Assembly (NCBI GenBank): GCA_030430075.1
Contig: JAUIGN010000014.1
Coordinates: forward strand, 62,001 to 126,000
Origin: a bacterium
GTDB taxonomy: Bacteria > Planctomycetota > Planctomycetia > Pirellulales > Pirellulaceae
Direction of reading: 5' to 3'
Length of the DNA stretch: 64,000 nucleotides
This document shows, one piece after another, positions 9,397 to 17,432 of the stretch. Positions within the stretch are counted from its first letter, which is position 1. Each line of letters begins with the position of its first letter. The translations under genes were made by a program, and so were the position numbers. The notes below the pieces were generated by a model. The model was not told the DNA's origin, ran no database searches, and worked only from the letters and a program-made list of their open reading frames with translations.

Positions 9397-11115
9397 CTAG
9401 CGTTGCGCCAGTTGGCGCCGGGCAACCTGCAACCCGGCGTCCAGAATGGAGTCGACGGGCGCAGCGACGGGGTTACTACCTTCGGCCGCCGGCTTCGCCG
9501 TCGCTTGCACGACGATATCGGGCTGCACGCCTCGATCGGCGATCGCCCGGCCGCTCGGCGAGTAAAACTTGGCGGTGGTCAGGCGGACCCCGGACTGCAC
9601 CGCGTCAATCGAACTGAGGGGGAAGATGCCTTGCACACTTCCCTTGCCATAGCTTCGTTTGCCGATCAACGTGCCCCGCCGGTGGTCGCGAATCGCGCCG
9701 GCGAAGATCTCGCTGGCACTTGCCGAATCACCGTCGATCAAAACAATCAACGGCACACGCCAGGTACCTACCGAATGGGCGCGGTAGTCGTGATTCTCGT
9801 CCCGGCTGCGGCCGATCGTCCGCACGATGGAACCTCCCGAAACAAACTTGTCAGCGACTTCCACGGACGCCGTCAGTAGGCCGCCCGGGTTGCCGCGGAC
9901 ATCGACAATCAAGCTCCGCATCCCCTTGCGGTGGAGATCCCAAAGAGCCAACTCGAATTCCTTGCCGGTCGTCTTCTGGAAACTGGCCAGGCGGAGGTAG
10001 GCGATTCCGTATTGCTGGTCGAGGATACTGGCGTCTTCAATGCTGGGAACATCCACCCGCTGGCGGCGCAAGTGCAGGTTCCGTGCCTGGCCCTGCCGGG
10101 ACAGGACCGTCAAGCGCACGTTGCTGCCCTCGATTCCTTTGAGCATGTCGGCCGCGGCATCGGTCGAGATCTCCGTGGTGGAATGCCCGTCGACCGCCAC
10201 GATCCGTTCACCGGCGGTCAACCCTGCCAGATGGGCCGGACCGCTGGGAATCACGTTGACGATCAACAGCGCGTTTTCTTCGGCTTTCAACTCGATTCCG
10301 AGACCGACAAAATTACCGTCGATCTGCGACATGACGTCGTTCAACTGGTCGCCGGTGAGGTAGGCCGAATAGTTGTCCAGCGTCCCGGTCGCCGCACTGG
10401 CGAACTCCAATACAATGCTGACCGCCGTGATCCCCAATTGCCGCTCGCCAGAACGAGCAAAGTACTTGACCACTTCGCGGGCATCGTGACGCGAACTGAC
10501 GGGCCGGATGCGCTGTAGCTCGTCAAGGAAGCGCGCGACCTGCGGTTCGCTCGCCAGCGCAGGGGCGCGAGACTGCGTGGTTCCCGTCGCGGAAACGGAG
10601 ACCGGCGTTGCCAATCCGCTGGATGCGGACTGAAGCCGATGGTGTTTCAAAAAGGTCGGTTCATTCAATGCCACCGCCATGGCTTGGCCGCCCCGCCGAA
10701 CCACCTGTGTCCAATCGGGCTCGTCCACATAGTGGGACTGAATCTTGAGGAGAATCTCGGTGTACAGATCCAGGGCTTCGGACTCCCGCAGCCGATTCAC
10801 CGAGTTGACGAAGCTCCGGTCGTGATACCGGCGGCCGATATCATAGTGCATGCGGGCCGTCAGCAGACGCCGGCCCAACTCCTGGCGACCCGGAAACTCG
10901 CGCACCGCCTGCTCGTAGTGCATCAGGGCCTCGCCCCAACGACGCTCACGCTCAAACCGTTCCCCGGCCGCGATCACCTGATCAAGTTCGGCCAGGTCGA
11001 CCAGCGCCTCTTGAGCAATGTGGACCTGCTCTTGAGCAGGTAGCCCGGGGGCGAGTGAAAGCCACGCCAGCGTACAGAGAACGGCCGGCAGCAGAGAGTG
11101 AATCCTAGTTCGCAT
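9397..11115 (-). CDS. S41 family C-terminal processing peptidase (CtpA-like)
   Basis: 572 residues from the ATG at 11115, which places a signal peptide (MRTRIHSLLPAVLCTLAWL...LPAQ) at the N-terminus; the 36 codons upstream in frame do not look coding. Residues of about 30-130 are helical and TPR-like. The PDZ domain reads GLGIELKAEENALLI...GPAHLAGLTAGERIVAVDG. The protease core carries VDVRGNPGGLL, the catalytic serine in SASASEIFAGAI and the catalytic lysine in SYGKGSVQ. Family knowledge: Ser/Lys dyad tail-specific proteases cleave exported proteins near the C-terminus in the periplasm. A near-consensus sigma-70 promoter lies about 130 bases upstream (11245-11273). Confidence 0.92.
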   Translation of the reverse strand: MRTRIHSLLPAVLCTLAWLSLAPGLPAQEQVHIAQEALVDLAELDQVIAAGERFERERRWGEALMHYEQAVREFPGRQELGRRLLTARMHYDIGRRYHDRSFVNSVNRLRESEALDLYTEILLKIQSHYVDEPDWTQVVRRGGQAMAVALNEPTFLKHHRLQSASSGLATPVSVSATGTTQSRAPALASEPQVARFLDELQRIRPVSSRHDAREVVKYFARSGERQLGITAVSIVLEFASAATGTLDNYSAYLTGDQLNDVMSQIDGNFVGLGIELKAEENALLIVNVIPSGPAHLAGLTAGERIVAVDGHSTTEISTDAAADMLKGIEGSNVRLTVLSRQGQARNLHLRRQRVDVPSIEDASILDQQYGIAYLRLASFQKTTGKEFELALWDLHRKGMRSLIVDVRGNPGGLLTASVEVADKFVSGGSIVRTIGRSRDENHDYRAHSVGTWRVPLIVLIDGDSASASEIFAGAIRDHRRGTLIGKRSYGKGSVQGIFPLSSIDAVQSGVRLTTAKFYSPSGRAIADRGVQPDIVVQATAKPAAEGSNPVAAPVDSILDAGLQVARRQLAQR

Positions 11116-11244
11116 ATTCGCGTTCCATCTGGTTCGATTCGCATGAAGCCGCTCGCCTCCGCACCCCATACGGCCAAGGCAAGACGGACGACCACAATCA
11201 CGCAAAGGTGGGACGCCAACCAACAGGAATGTGGCGAGCCAAAA

Positions 11245-11273
11245 AATATAGGTGAGAAAATAGGTCGAGTCAA
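11245..11273 (-). promoter_or_regulatory. Near-consensus sigma-70 promoter for the S41 protease gene
   Basis: On the minus strand TTGACT (11273-11268) and TATATT (11250-11245) are separated by exactly 17 bases, inside an AT-rich patch unusual for this GC-rich window. It points at the gene starting at 11115 and predicts a 5' leader of about 120 nt. Confidence 0.65.
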
Positions 11274-11281
11274 AAGACTGG

Positions 11282-11303
11282 GGGTTTTTTTGTCGAAAAA
11301 CCC
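11282..11303. other. 8-bp hairpin (GGGTTTTT/AAAAACCC) upstream of the S41 promoter
   Basis: Perfect arms GGGTTTTT and AAAAACCC enclose a 6-base loop, directly upstream of the -35 box of the minus-strand promoter. It could be an operator or a terminator for transcription entering from the right; the U-tract expected of an intrinsic terminator is only inside the stem. The rest of 11304-11592 holds no gene I can support. Confidence 0.45.
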
Positions 11304-11592
11304 GCGGCTTTCTAGCTCAGCACCGGCCTGATTCGGACAATCGGCGGGTACGGTTGGGATTGCCCTGAGTGGCAAGAGAATACCGCGAACACGTAATGTT
11401 CGGGTTGCGCGTCCTGGCGCGAGGGGTGCGTCGTGCACCCGATCCATTGGGCGTCGCTCGTATCGTATCCGTGTCCACTTGACCGGTCAAACCGGCCGAC
11501 GAAAAGGTAGCCGTCGATGCGAACCGATCCCCTCCGACTTCGTAGTACCTCTGCGACCGACCGGCTGACGACAACCCCCCCAGGAATCGCGC

Positions 11593-12408
11593 ATGCACCG
11601 CCCCCTCCTGTTCGCCCTGCTGCTTCTTTCCTGTTGCCTGACCGTGCGGGCGAACGAGGAAATGCCGGCCAAACCGGCCGCAGCGCAACAGTTGTTGCGC
11701 AACCTGGTCCTGCAGAGCATGCCGCGCGAATATGAGAATACGAAACACTGGGGCGGTACCAAGCGGATGTGGGACGGCCTGCATATCTCGCTGGATGGAC
11801 TCCGGCTGAAAACAAAACGGCGCTGGAAAGAGGCGAACCATGGGACCTGGAAGCGGTACCGCGCCTGGTTAATCGATCCCGCGGAGACGTTCGACATTCA
11901 GATCCAGAATATGGTTGCCACACCGGAAGGGAAGACGGCGTTCGACGTCTTCATCGACGCTCGCCTGGGCGTCTGGGGCCGCCTCTCGGAATACCAGCGC
12001 GACGTTCAGTTGCTGAGTCTCAGCGCCGAGGCGCGGGCCCGCGTCCGAATGCGCATATCGTGCGAAGTCGCCTTGCGACTGGATGTAACAACGCTGCCGC
12101 CAGACGTGATTCTCGAACCGAAAGTGGTGGCGGCCGAGCTCCACCTGGCGGACTTTGACCTGGTCCGCATCAGCGACTTGGACGGCCCGCTCGTGCGTGA
12201 GTTTGGCGAAGAGCTGCATCGTGTCTTGCAAGCCGAGATCGCCGATCGCCAAGTCAAGCTCGTTGACAGGATCAACCGGCAAATCGACAAGAACCAGGAT
12301 GACCTGCGACTATCTCTCTCCGAGCTGACAAGCAGCGGCTTCCGTCAACTGGGCGCGGCGGGAGCGACAACCGTTGCCGGCCCGGAAGAAACGATGGATC
12401 GAGACTAG
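11593..12408 (+). CDS. Exported hypothetical protein
   Basis: 271 residues. A clear signal peptide, MHRPLLFALLLLSCCLTVRA, precedes a soluble body. The body has a regular mix of helices and strands, including WDGLHISLDGLRLKTKRRW and VRMRISCEVALRLDVTTLPPDV, and a helical, charged C-terminus (EELHRVLQAEIADRQVKLVDRINRQIDK). I do not recognise a named domain. The strand-rich centre with DLVRISDLDGPLVREFGE resembles lipid-binding or outer-membrane-facing hypothetical proteins of planctomycetes, but this is only an impression. It is transcribed away from the S41 protease; the 290-bp interval between the S41 promoter region and this start must hold its promoter. Confidence 0.72.
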   Translation: MHRPLLFALLLLSCCLTVRANEEMPAKPAAAQQLLRNLVLQSMPREYENTKHWGGTKRMWDGLHISLDGLRLKTKRRWKEANHGTWKRYRAWLIDPAETFDIQIQNMVATPEGKTAFDVFIDARLGVWGRLSEYQRDVQLLSLSAEARARVRMRISCEVALRLDVTTLPPDVILEPKVVAAELHLADFDLVRISDLDGPLVREFGEELHRVLQAEIADRQVKLVDRINRQIDKNQDDLRLSLSELTSSGFRQLGAAGATTVAGPEETMDRD

Positions 12409-12446
12409 ACCAGACGCCGGCTCGCGACCCGCAGGCTCCTGCCGCC

Positions 12447-12476
12447 GACCTGTCCCGGGCCGACCTGTCCCGGGCC
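12447..12476 (+). repeat. 15-bp perfect tandem duplication, intergenic
   Basis: GACCTGTCCCGGGCC occurs twice head to tail between the convergent ends of the 11593-12408 and 12575-13867 genes. The unit is itself partly self-complementary (CCCGGG). Its TGTCCCGG core recurs in the tandem array at 43416-43478. Confidence 0.85.
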
Positions 12477-12574
12477 GCGGCCAGGCACTTCGCATCGGCC
12501 CGGCAGCAATGGTGCCGCTGTTCGTACGAAGCCGGGCGAGTTGACCTCGCCCGGCCACCGCCGCACCGAGACGC

Positions 12575-13867
12575 TCAGACGTTCGGTTCCCAGCCCGGCT
12601 CGTAGTCACGAGCCCACATGGCCATCGCTTCCGGATCGTTGAGGATGTGGCCATTGCTGGTGTCGCACTGCAGCGACCGGCCCGTCCGATGGGCGATGTT
12701 GCCGAGGTGGCACAATAAGGTGCTCTTGTGACCCTCGGCAATTTCCGCGTTGAGATTCAATGGCTCGTCGTTGCGAATCGCGGCCAGCAGATTCGCCATG
12801 TGTTCGGCGTCTCCTCGACTTGGCGGCTTGTGTTCCGCGATCTTCTTGTCCCCCTTATCGAAGATCACGTAGCTGCCATCCTGGCCAAGGTCCATGCTGC
12901 CGTTGTCGCCGTAGCAGGTGATGAATCCTTTGTTGTCATGTCGATTGCAACTGTTGCCCTGCCAAGTGATCTGACAGCGATCGTCGAATTCGAAGGCGAC
13001 GGTGTGCGTGTCGGGTGTTTCCTGGTCATCTTGAAACGCATACCGACCGCCGCTGGACGTGACGCGAGTGGGGAAATCGACATCCAGCAACCAGCGGCAG
13101 AGGTCGAGCGTATGCACACCGTTGTTTCCCAGTTCGCCGTTGCCCCACATCCAACGCCAATGCCAGTTGTAATGGACGACATTGTTCTTGTAGGGCGTGC
13201 GCGGTGCCGGGCCTTGCCAGAGTTCATAGTCGATCCTCTCCGGCACGTCGGCCGGCTTGCCGATGCCAATGCTGCCGCGGGCGCTGGCATACCAACTGCG
13301 CACGAGATAGACCCGGCCGATGGCGCCCTCCCGGAGCTGCTGAGCCGCCTGGTGGAACCCGCTGCCGCTTCGGCGTTGGGTCCCCAATTGAACGGCTCGG
13401 TTATGTTTCCGAGCCGCTTCGACCATCAGCTCCCCCTCGCGAGGATTGTGCGAACAGGGCTTCTCCACGTAGACGTGCTTGCCGGCAGCACATGCCATGA
13501 TCGTCGCGGGCGCATGCCAATGGTTCGGTGCCGCACAGACCAGCAGGTCGACCTCTTTGTCGTCCAGAATGCGGCGAAAATCGCCAATCGCCTGCGGCTT
13601 GTTGCCGGCCGACTGGGCAACGGCGTTTGCGCAACTGTTGGCGCGATCCGAGTCGATGTCGCAGACGTACTTGATTTCGACCCCGGGTTGCTTGCTGAAT
13701 CCGGTCGCCAGTGCGGCCCCCCGATTCGCGCCCATCAGGCCGACCACGATGCGGTTGCTGGGGTCAGCCGCCATGGCGGTCTTGAGGCCCGACGCGGCCA
13801 AACCGGCGGCAGCGCTGGTAACAGCGGCATTGCCCAGGAACTTTCTGCGGTTGATGGATTGTGTCAT
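12575..13867 (-). CDS. Gfo/Idh/MocA family oxidoreductase, Tat-exported
   Basis: 430 residues from the ATG at 13867. The N-terminus MTQSINRRKFLGNAAVTSA is a twin-arginine signal, ending near AMAADP. The NAD(P)-binding domain starts with IVVGLMGANRGAAL and includes the EKPCSHNPREGELM helix, the EKP motif typical of the family. A C-terminal alpha/beta domain with WHWRWMWGNGELGNNGVH follows, typical of planctomycete secreted members. Family knowledge: NAD(P)-dependent sugar or inositol dehydrogenases; the Tat signal suggests folding with cofactor before export. Substrate unknown. A paralogue lies immediately upstream on the same strand (14120-15442), about 250 bp away. Confidence 0.88.
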   Translation of the reverse strand: MTQSINRRKFLGNAAVTSAAAGLAASGLKTAMAADPSNRIVVGLMGANRGAALATGFSKQPGVEIKYVCDIDSDRANSCANAVAQSAGNKPQAIGDFRRILDDKEVDLLVCAAPNHWHAPATIMACAAGKHVYVEKPCSHNPREGELMVEAARKHNRAVQLGTQRRSGSGFHQAAQQLREGAIGRVYLVRSWYASARGSIGIGKPADVPERIDYELWQGPAPRTPYKNNVVHYNWHWRWMWGNGELGNNGVHTLDLCRWLLDVDFPTRVTSSGGRYAFQDDQETPDTHTVAFEFDDRCQITWQGNSCNRHDNKGFITCYGDNGSMDLGQDGSYVIFDKGDKKIAEHKPPSRGDAEHMANLLAAIRNDEPLNLNAEIAEGHKSTLLCHLGNIAHRTGRSLQCDTSNGHILNDPEAMAMWARDYEPGWEPNV

Positions 13868-14113
13868 GGCTGGTCTCCAGGGAGTCGGGTTAGGGAGGGA
13901 GGTGTCTGGTAGCAAAGTGGAAAAAACGTGGCCGGATGTTGAACTACAGTCGCCGGTTGCCATTTCACCGTGAATATCAACGCGGGTCGAACGGCCACGG
14001 CGGGCGATGGATGGCAACCCTCCGCGGTGTTCGAGCAGGATGCTTGAGTCCGGTTACGCCGCATCGCGACGCGGTCCTGGCAGTCAACTCGGTCGATCGG
14101 GATGCCTGCACAC

Positions 14114-14130
14114 GGACCCCTATAGGGTCC
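14114..14130 (-). terminator. Hairpin spanning the stop codon of the second oxidoreductase
   Basis: GGACCC and GGGTCC arms surround the TAG stop of the 14120-15442 gene (read on the minus strand, GGACCC-TATAG-GGGTCC). There is no T-run. It may act as a transcript 3'-end structure. Confidence 0.35.
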
Positions 14131-15442
14131 ATCCTCGGCGATATTCCTTATGGATAAACTGCTGCGCCGCCGGTGAATTGGTGACCTTCAGGTTGGCCGC
14201 ATCCCATTCGATGGCCACACCGCTGCGATAGGCGACCGTCCCCAGCATGACGGCTTCGGTCAGCGTACCCGAATAGTCGAAGTTGCACGTCGTTGGTCCG
14301 CCGTTCTTGATCGCGCTGAGCCACTCGGCATGGTGGCCGATCGAATTCGGAATGGTCGGCTCGGGGGGAGTAAAGTCCGCGAACTTGTCGCCCGGCAGCA
14401 GGCAACGCTGGGAGTAGTTCGAGAGAATCATCCCCTCCCTGCCGACAAACAGCTGCCCGCTGTTGAGGCTCATCGGCTTCCCATTCTGGTCTTTCGGTTC
14501 TTTCAGCGAGCCCAGCAGTTCCGGCTTTTTGCCGCTGTCATACCAGGTGAGCTTGACCGGAGGCATCTCACCGCGCTGCGGATACTCGTAGTTGACGATG
14601 CACCAGGCGGGCGTGCTGACGGGATCCACGGGAGGGCCGCTGGCGGCCACGCGCGTTGGCCCGCGCAGCTGCAACGCCCAGTGAGGCAGATCCATGTAAT
14701 GACATCCAAAGTCCCCCAGCGACCCGGTCCCGTAGTCCCAGAATTTTCGCCAGTGGAATGGGTGGACGCCTTCGCTATAAGGCCGCTGCGTTGCCGGTCC
14801 CAGCCAGAGGTCCCAATCCAGTTGATCCGGCGCCTTGGTGCCGGTGGTGAACGTTGCGCCGGTGTAGACGGCGTTGGCCCAGACGTGTACCTCGTCGATC
14901 GGCCCGATCGCACCGGACTGCACCAGTTCCACTACGCGGCGATAGTTGTCGCCGGCATGAATTTGGGTCCCCATCTGCGTCACCAGGTTGTTTTTCTTCG
15001 CCAGTTCGATCAATACACGCGCTTCCTTGACCGTGTGCGTTAACGGCTTCTCGCAGTAGGCGTGCTTGCCCAGCCGCATCGCCATCGCGGTTGCCGGCGC
15101 GTGCGAATGATCCGGCGTTCCGACCACCACCGCATCGATCTTCTCCGCCTCTTTCTCCAGCATCACTCGGTAGTCACGGTACTTTCGTACGTTTGGGTAA
15201 CGCACCGAGCCCTTTTCCAGGAGATCGCGGTCAGGGTCGGCGATCGCAATGATGTTCTGCGTCGAAACGCCCGCGATGTTGGCACCCGCACGTCCCGTCG
15301 CGCCGACCGCCGCAATGTTCAGCTTCTCGTTGGGCGACTGCGACGCGGCGGCCGCAACCGGATTGATGTGCACGCCGGCACCGATCGCACCAGCGACCGC
15401 GGTTGTCTTGAGAAATCGACGACGAGTGTATTGCTTGACCAT
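14120..15442 (-). CDS. Gfo/Idh/MocA family oxidoreductase, Tat-exported
   Basis: 440 residues from the ATG at 15442 (MVKQYTRRRFLK), giving a Tat signal with TRRRFLK and a hydrophobic AVAGAIGAG stretch ending near PVAAAASQ. The Rossmann fold shows IAAVGATGRAGANIAG. The catalytic-domain signature is YCEKPLTHTVKEARVL, with Lys in EKP. The C-terminal half has FHWRKFWDYGTGSLGDFGCHYMD, the conserved sheet and active-site region of the exported subfamily. It is related to, but clearly diverged from, the neighbour at 12575-13867. The two plausibly act on sugar derivatives in the periplasm, as inferred from family and export signal. A 15-bp tandem duplication lies in its upstream region. Confidence 0.88.
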   Translation of the reverse strand: MVKQYTRRRFLKTTAVAGAIGAGVHINPVAAAASQSPNEKLNIAAVGATGRAGANIAGVSTQNIIAIADPDRDLLEKGSVRYPNVRKYRDYRVMLEKEAEKIDAVVVGTPDHSHAPATAMAMRLGKHAYCEKPLTHTVKEARVLIELAKKNNLVTQMGTQIHAGDNYRRVVELVQSGAIGPIDEVHVWANAVYTGATFTTGTKAPDQLDWDLWLGPATQRPYSEGVHPFHWRKFWDYGTGSLGDFGCHYMDLPHWALQLRGPTRVAASGPPVDPVSTPAWCIVNYEYPQRGEMPPVKLTWYDSGKKPELLGSLKEPKDQNGKPMSLNSGQLFVGREGMILSNYSQRCLLPGDKFADFTPPEPTIPNSIGHHAEWLSAIKNGGPTTCNFDYSGTLTEAVMLGTVAYRSGVAIEWDAANLKVTNSPAAQQFIHKEYRRGWTL

Positions 15443-15861
15443 GTTGGCAAATCCTGGCGAGCGGGGACTGGCGGGGGAGGGAAAACGAATCAATCAAGGC
15501 AGGGGCAGGCAGTGAGCTGTGGTAGAGTGAGCTGTGGCAGGAGAGCATTTTCGCCGGTAGGGCCGCGCGCCGGACGTGACTCGCTTCGCAAGACGTCGTC
15601 AAGCTGCGTCGCTATACCTGCCTGCCGGACAACCACCTCTTCGGTACGATAATCTTGCCCGCCAACAATTGCAAGATTTCATCACGAGCGGCCAGGTAAC
15701 TGTGGATGACGGCGCGGATCCGTCGGAACACGTTAGCGTCCGGTCTTGTGTGCCATTAATAGAAGCATGGACGAACGCCCAACGGCTGATGAACTATCCG
15801 GGCGAGCGATCATCGGGGGCGGATCAACATGTTGCCAGCGTTAGCCCGCGGTCCCGCCGCG
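15443..15861. other. Intergenic region with 15-bp tandem duplication and dispersed-repeat fragment
   Basis: This 419-bp gap lies upstream of the 14120-15442 oxidoreductase and downstream of the DUF1501 gene. AGTGAGCTGTGGTAG at 15511-15525 is repeated with one change at 15526-15540. A reversed copy of the dispersed repeat lies at 15765-15798. No coding frame with convincing protein character was seen. Confidence 0.6.
15765..15798 (-). repeat. Dispersed repeat, short reversed copy
   Basis: Read on the minus strand this is GTTCATCAGCCGTTGGGCGT followed by TCGTCCATG. It matches the 5' core of the copies at 49481-49634 and 58645-58745. About 30 bases to the left (15731-15743) a GTTAGCGTCCGG segment resembles the GTTAGCCCCGG part of the same element. 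Confidence 0.6.
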
Positions 15862-17370
15862 CTAGGCGATCAGGTCATGCATCACATGGCCATGGATGTC
15901 CGTCAAGCGGAAATCGCGTCCCTGGTAACGGTAGGTCAACCGTTTGTGATCGATTCCCACCAGGTGCAGAATGGTGGCATTCAGATCGTGAATGTGCATG
16001 GTTCCGGGGGTCCAGGCCTCCTTGGTGGGTTGCGGCACCAAGGGCACGCCGTCTTGATCGGCAATGTTATATGCGTAGTCATCCGTTTGACCATACGTGA
16101 TCCCGGGCTTGATCCCGCCACCGGCCAACCAGGTGGTGAAGCAGCGGGGATGATGATCGCGGCCATAGTTTTCGCGTGTCAGACCGCCCTGGCAGTAGGC
16201 GGTCCGGCCAAACTCGCCGCCCCACACCACCAGGGTTTCGTCAAGCATCCCGCGCTGCTTGAGGTCCGTGATGAGTGCCGCACAACCCTGGTCGATGTCC
16301 TTGCACTGGGACTCGTGCTCCTTCGGCAAGTTTCCGTGGGCATCCCAGCCACGATGAAAAATCTGCACGTTGCGGACGCCCCGTTCAACGAGACGCCTGG
16401 CATTCAGACAACAGGCGGCAAACGAGCCCGGTTGGCGGGCGGCATCGCCGTACAGACGAAAGGTCGCTTGGGGCTCCCGGGACAAGTCCATCAGTTCGGG
16501 CACGGAAGCTTGCATTCGGTACGCCATTTCGTGCTGCCGGATTCTGGCCAACACCTCTGGATCCGCGAAGCGTTCGTGCTGGGCCTGGTTCATGGCGGCC
16601 AGCGCGTCAAGCTGTGCGCGACGGTCGTCCCGCGAAACGCCCGCGGGGTTGCTCAGGTAGAGGACGGGATCTCCCTGGCTGCGCATCAGCATCCCCTGGT
16701 GGTCCGACGGCATGAACCCGGTTCCCCAAAGGCGATTGAAAAGGCTCTGCTCGGGAAAACTCGTATGGGCATGCATCACGACATAGTGCGGCAGGTTCTC
16801 ATTCATGCTGCCCAGCCCGTAGCTCAACCAGGCACCCAGGCTGGGGCGACCAGGGATCTGGCTCCCGGTTTGGATATACGTGATCGCCGGATCGTGGTTG
16901 ATCGCCTCCGTGAACGTGCTATGCACGACGCACAACTCCTGCACGACAGACGCGGTATGCGGGAGTAACTCACTGACCCAGACCCCCCGATCGTGATTTT
17001 CGTGCTTCGTGAACCGGTACTTGCTCGGCGCCAGCGGGAACCCATTCTTCTGATTCGCCGTCATCCCGGTCACGCGTTGGCCACCACGCACGTGATCCGG
17101 GAGTTGCTCCCCAAACTTCTCAGCCAGCTTCGGCTTGTAGTCCCACAAATCGTGATGACTGGGCCCACCGCTCATAAACAGGTAGATGACCTGTTTCGCG
17201 GTCGGCCGATGATGGGTTCGGGCCAGCGGTCTGCTGCTGTCGGCGGCCCGCAGGTCCCCGCCCAGCAACTCCGCCACGGCGGCCGTACCCAGGCCAAGCG
17301 CGGCGCGGCCAAAGAGTTGCCGCCGCGTCATCATCAACTCGTACTCGCGAAGCGGATCGGATTCGTGCAT
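15862..17370 (-). CDS. DUF1501 family protein, Tat-exported
   Basis: 502 residues. The twin-arginine signal MMTRRQLFGRAALGLGTAAVA lies near the N-terminus after a short acidic leader (MHESDPLREYEL) typical of this family. The core shows YLFMSGGPSHHDLWDYKP, the metal-binding-like opening of alkaline-phosphatase-fold proteins. GRDHHPRCFTTWLAGGGI follows in the C-terminal part, and the terminal HDLNATILHLVGIDHKRLTYRYQGRDFRLTDIHG is characteristic of DUF1501. Family knowledge: a sulfatase/phosphatase-like fold of unknown activity, almost always encoded next to a PSD1 (DUF1553) gene. That is the case here: the PSD1 gene lies 62 bp upstream on the same strand. Confidence 0.93.
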   Translation of the reverse strand: MHESDPLREYELMMTRRQLFGRAALGLGTAAVAELLGGDLRAADSSRPLARTHHRPTAKQVIYLFMSGGPSHHDLWDYKPKLAEKFGEQLPDHVRGGQRVTGMTANQKNGFPLAPSKYRFTKHENHDRGVWVSELLPHTASVVQELCVVHSTFTEAINHDPAITYIQTGSQIPGRPSLGAWLSYGLGSMNENLPHYVVMHAHTSFPEQSLFNRLWGTGFMPSDHQGMLMRSQGDPVLYLSNPAGVSRDDRRAQLDALAAMNQAQHERFADPEVLARIRQHEMAYRMQASVPELMDLSREPQATFRLYGDAARQPGSFAACCLNARRLVERGVRNVQIFHRGWDAHGNLPKEHESQCKDIDQGCAALITDLKQRGMLDETLVVWGGEFGRTAYCQGGLTRENYGRDHHPRCFTTWLAGGGIKPGITYGQTDDYAYNIADQDGVPLVPQPTKEAWTPGTMHIHDLNATILHLVGIDHKRLTYRYQGRDFRLTDIHGHVMHDLIA

Positions 17371-17432
17371 GGGGCGCTACCAGTGATCTCGTGAACGCGG
17401 GTTGCCAACGGGATGAACCGTGTGGTGCGGAA

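Noticed and set aside
11312..11923. 203-codon open frame on the minus strand
   Set aside because: The first two thirds are antisense to the exported protein at 11593-12408 and look non-coding. The last 70 codons are more protein-like but have no start codon of their own.
12728..13912. 394-codon open frame on the plus strand
   Set aside because: Antisense to the Gfo/Idh/MocA gene, with no recognisable domain.
15829..16968. 379-codon open frame on the plus strand
   Set aside because: Antisense to the DUF1501 gene, with no recognisable domain.
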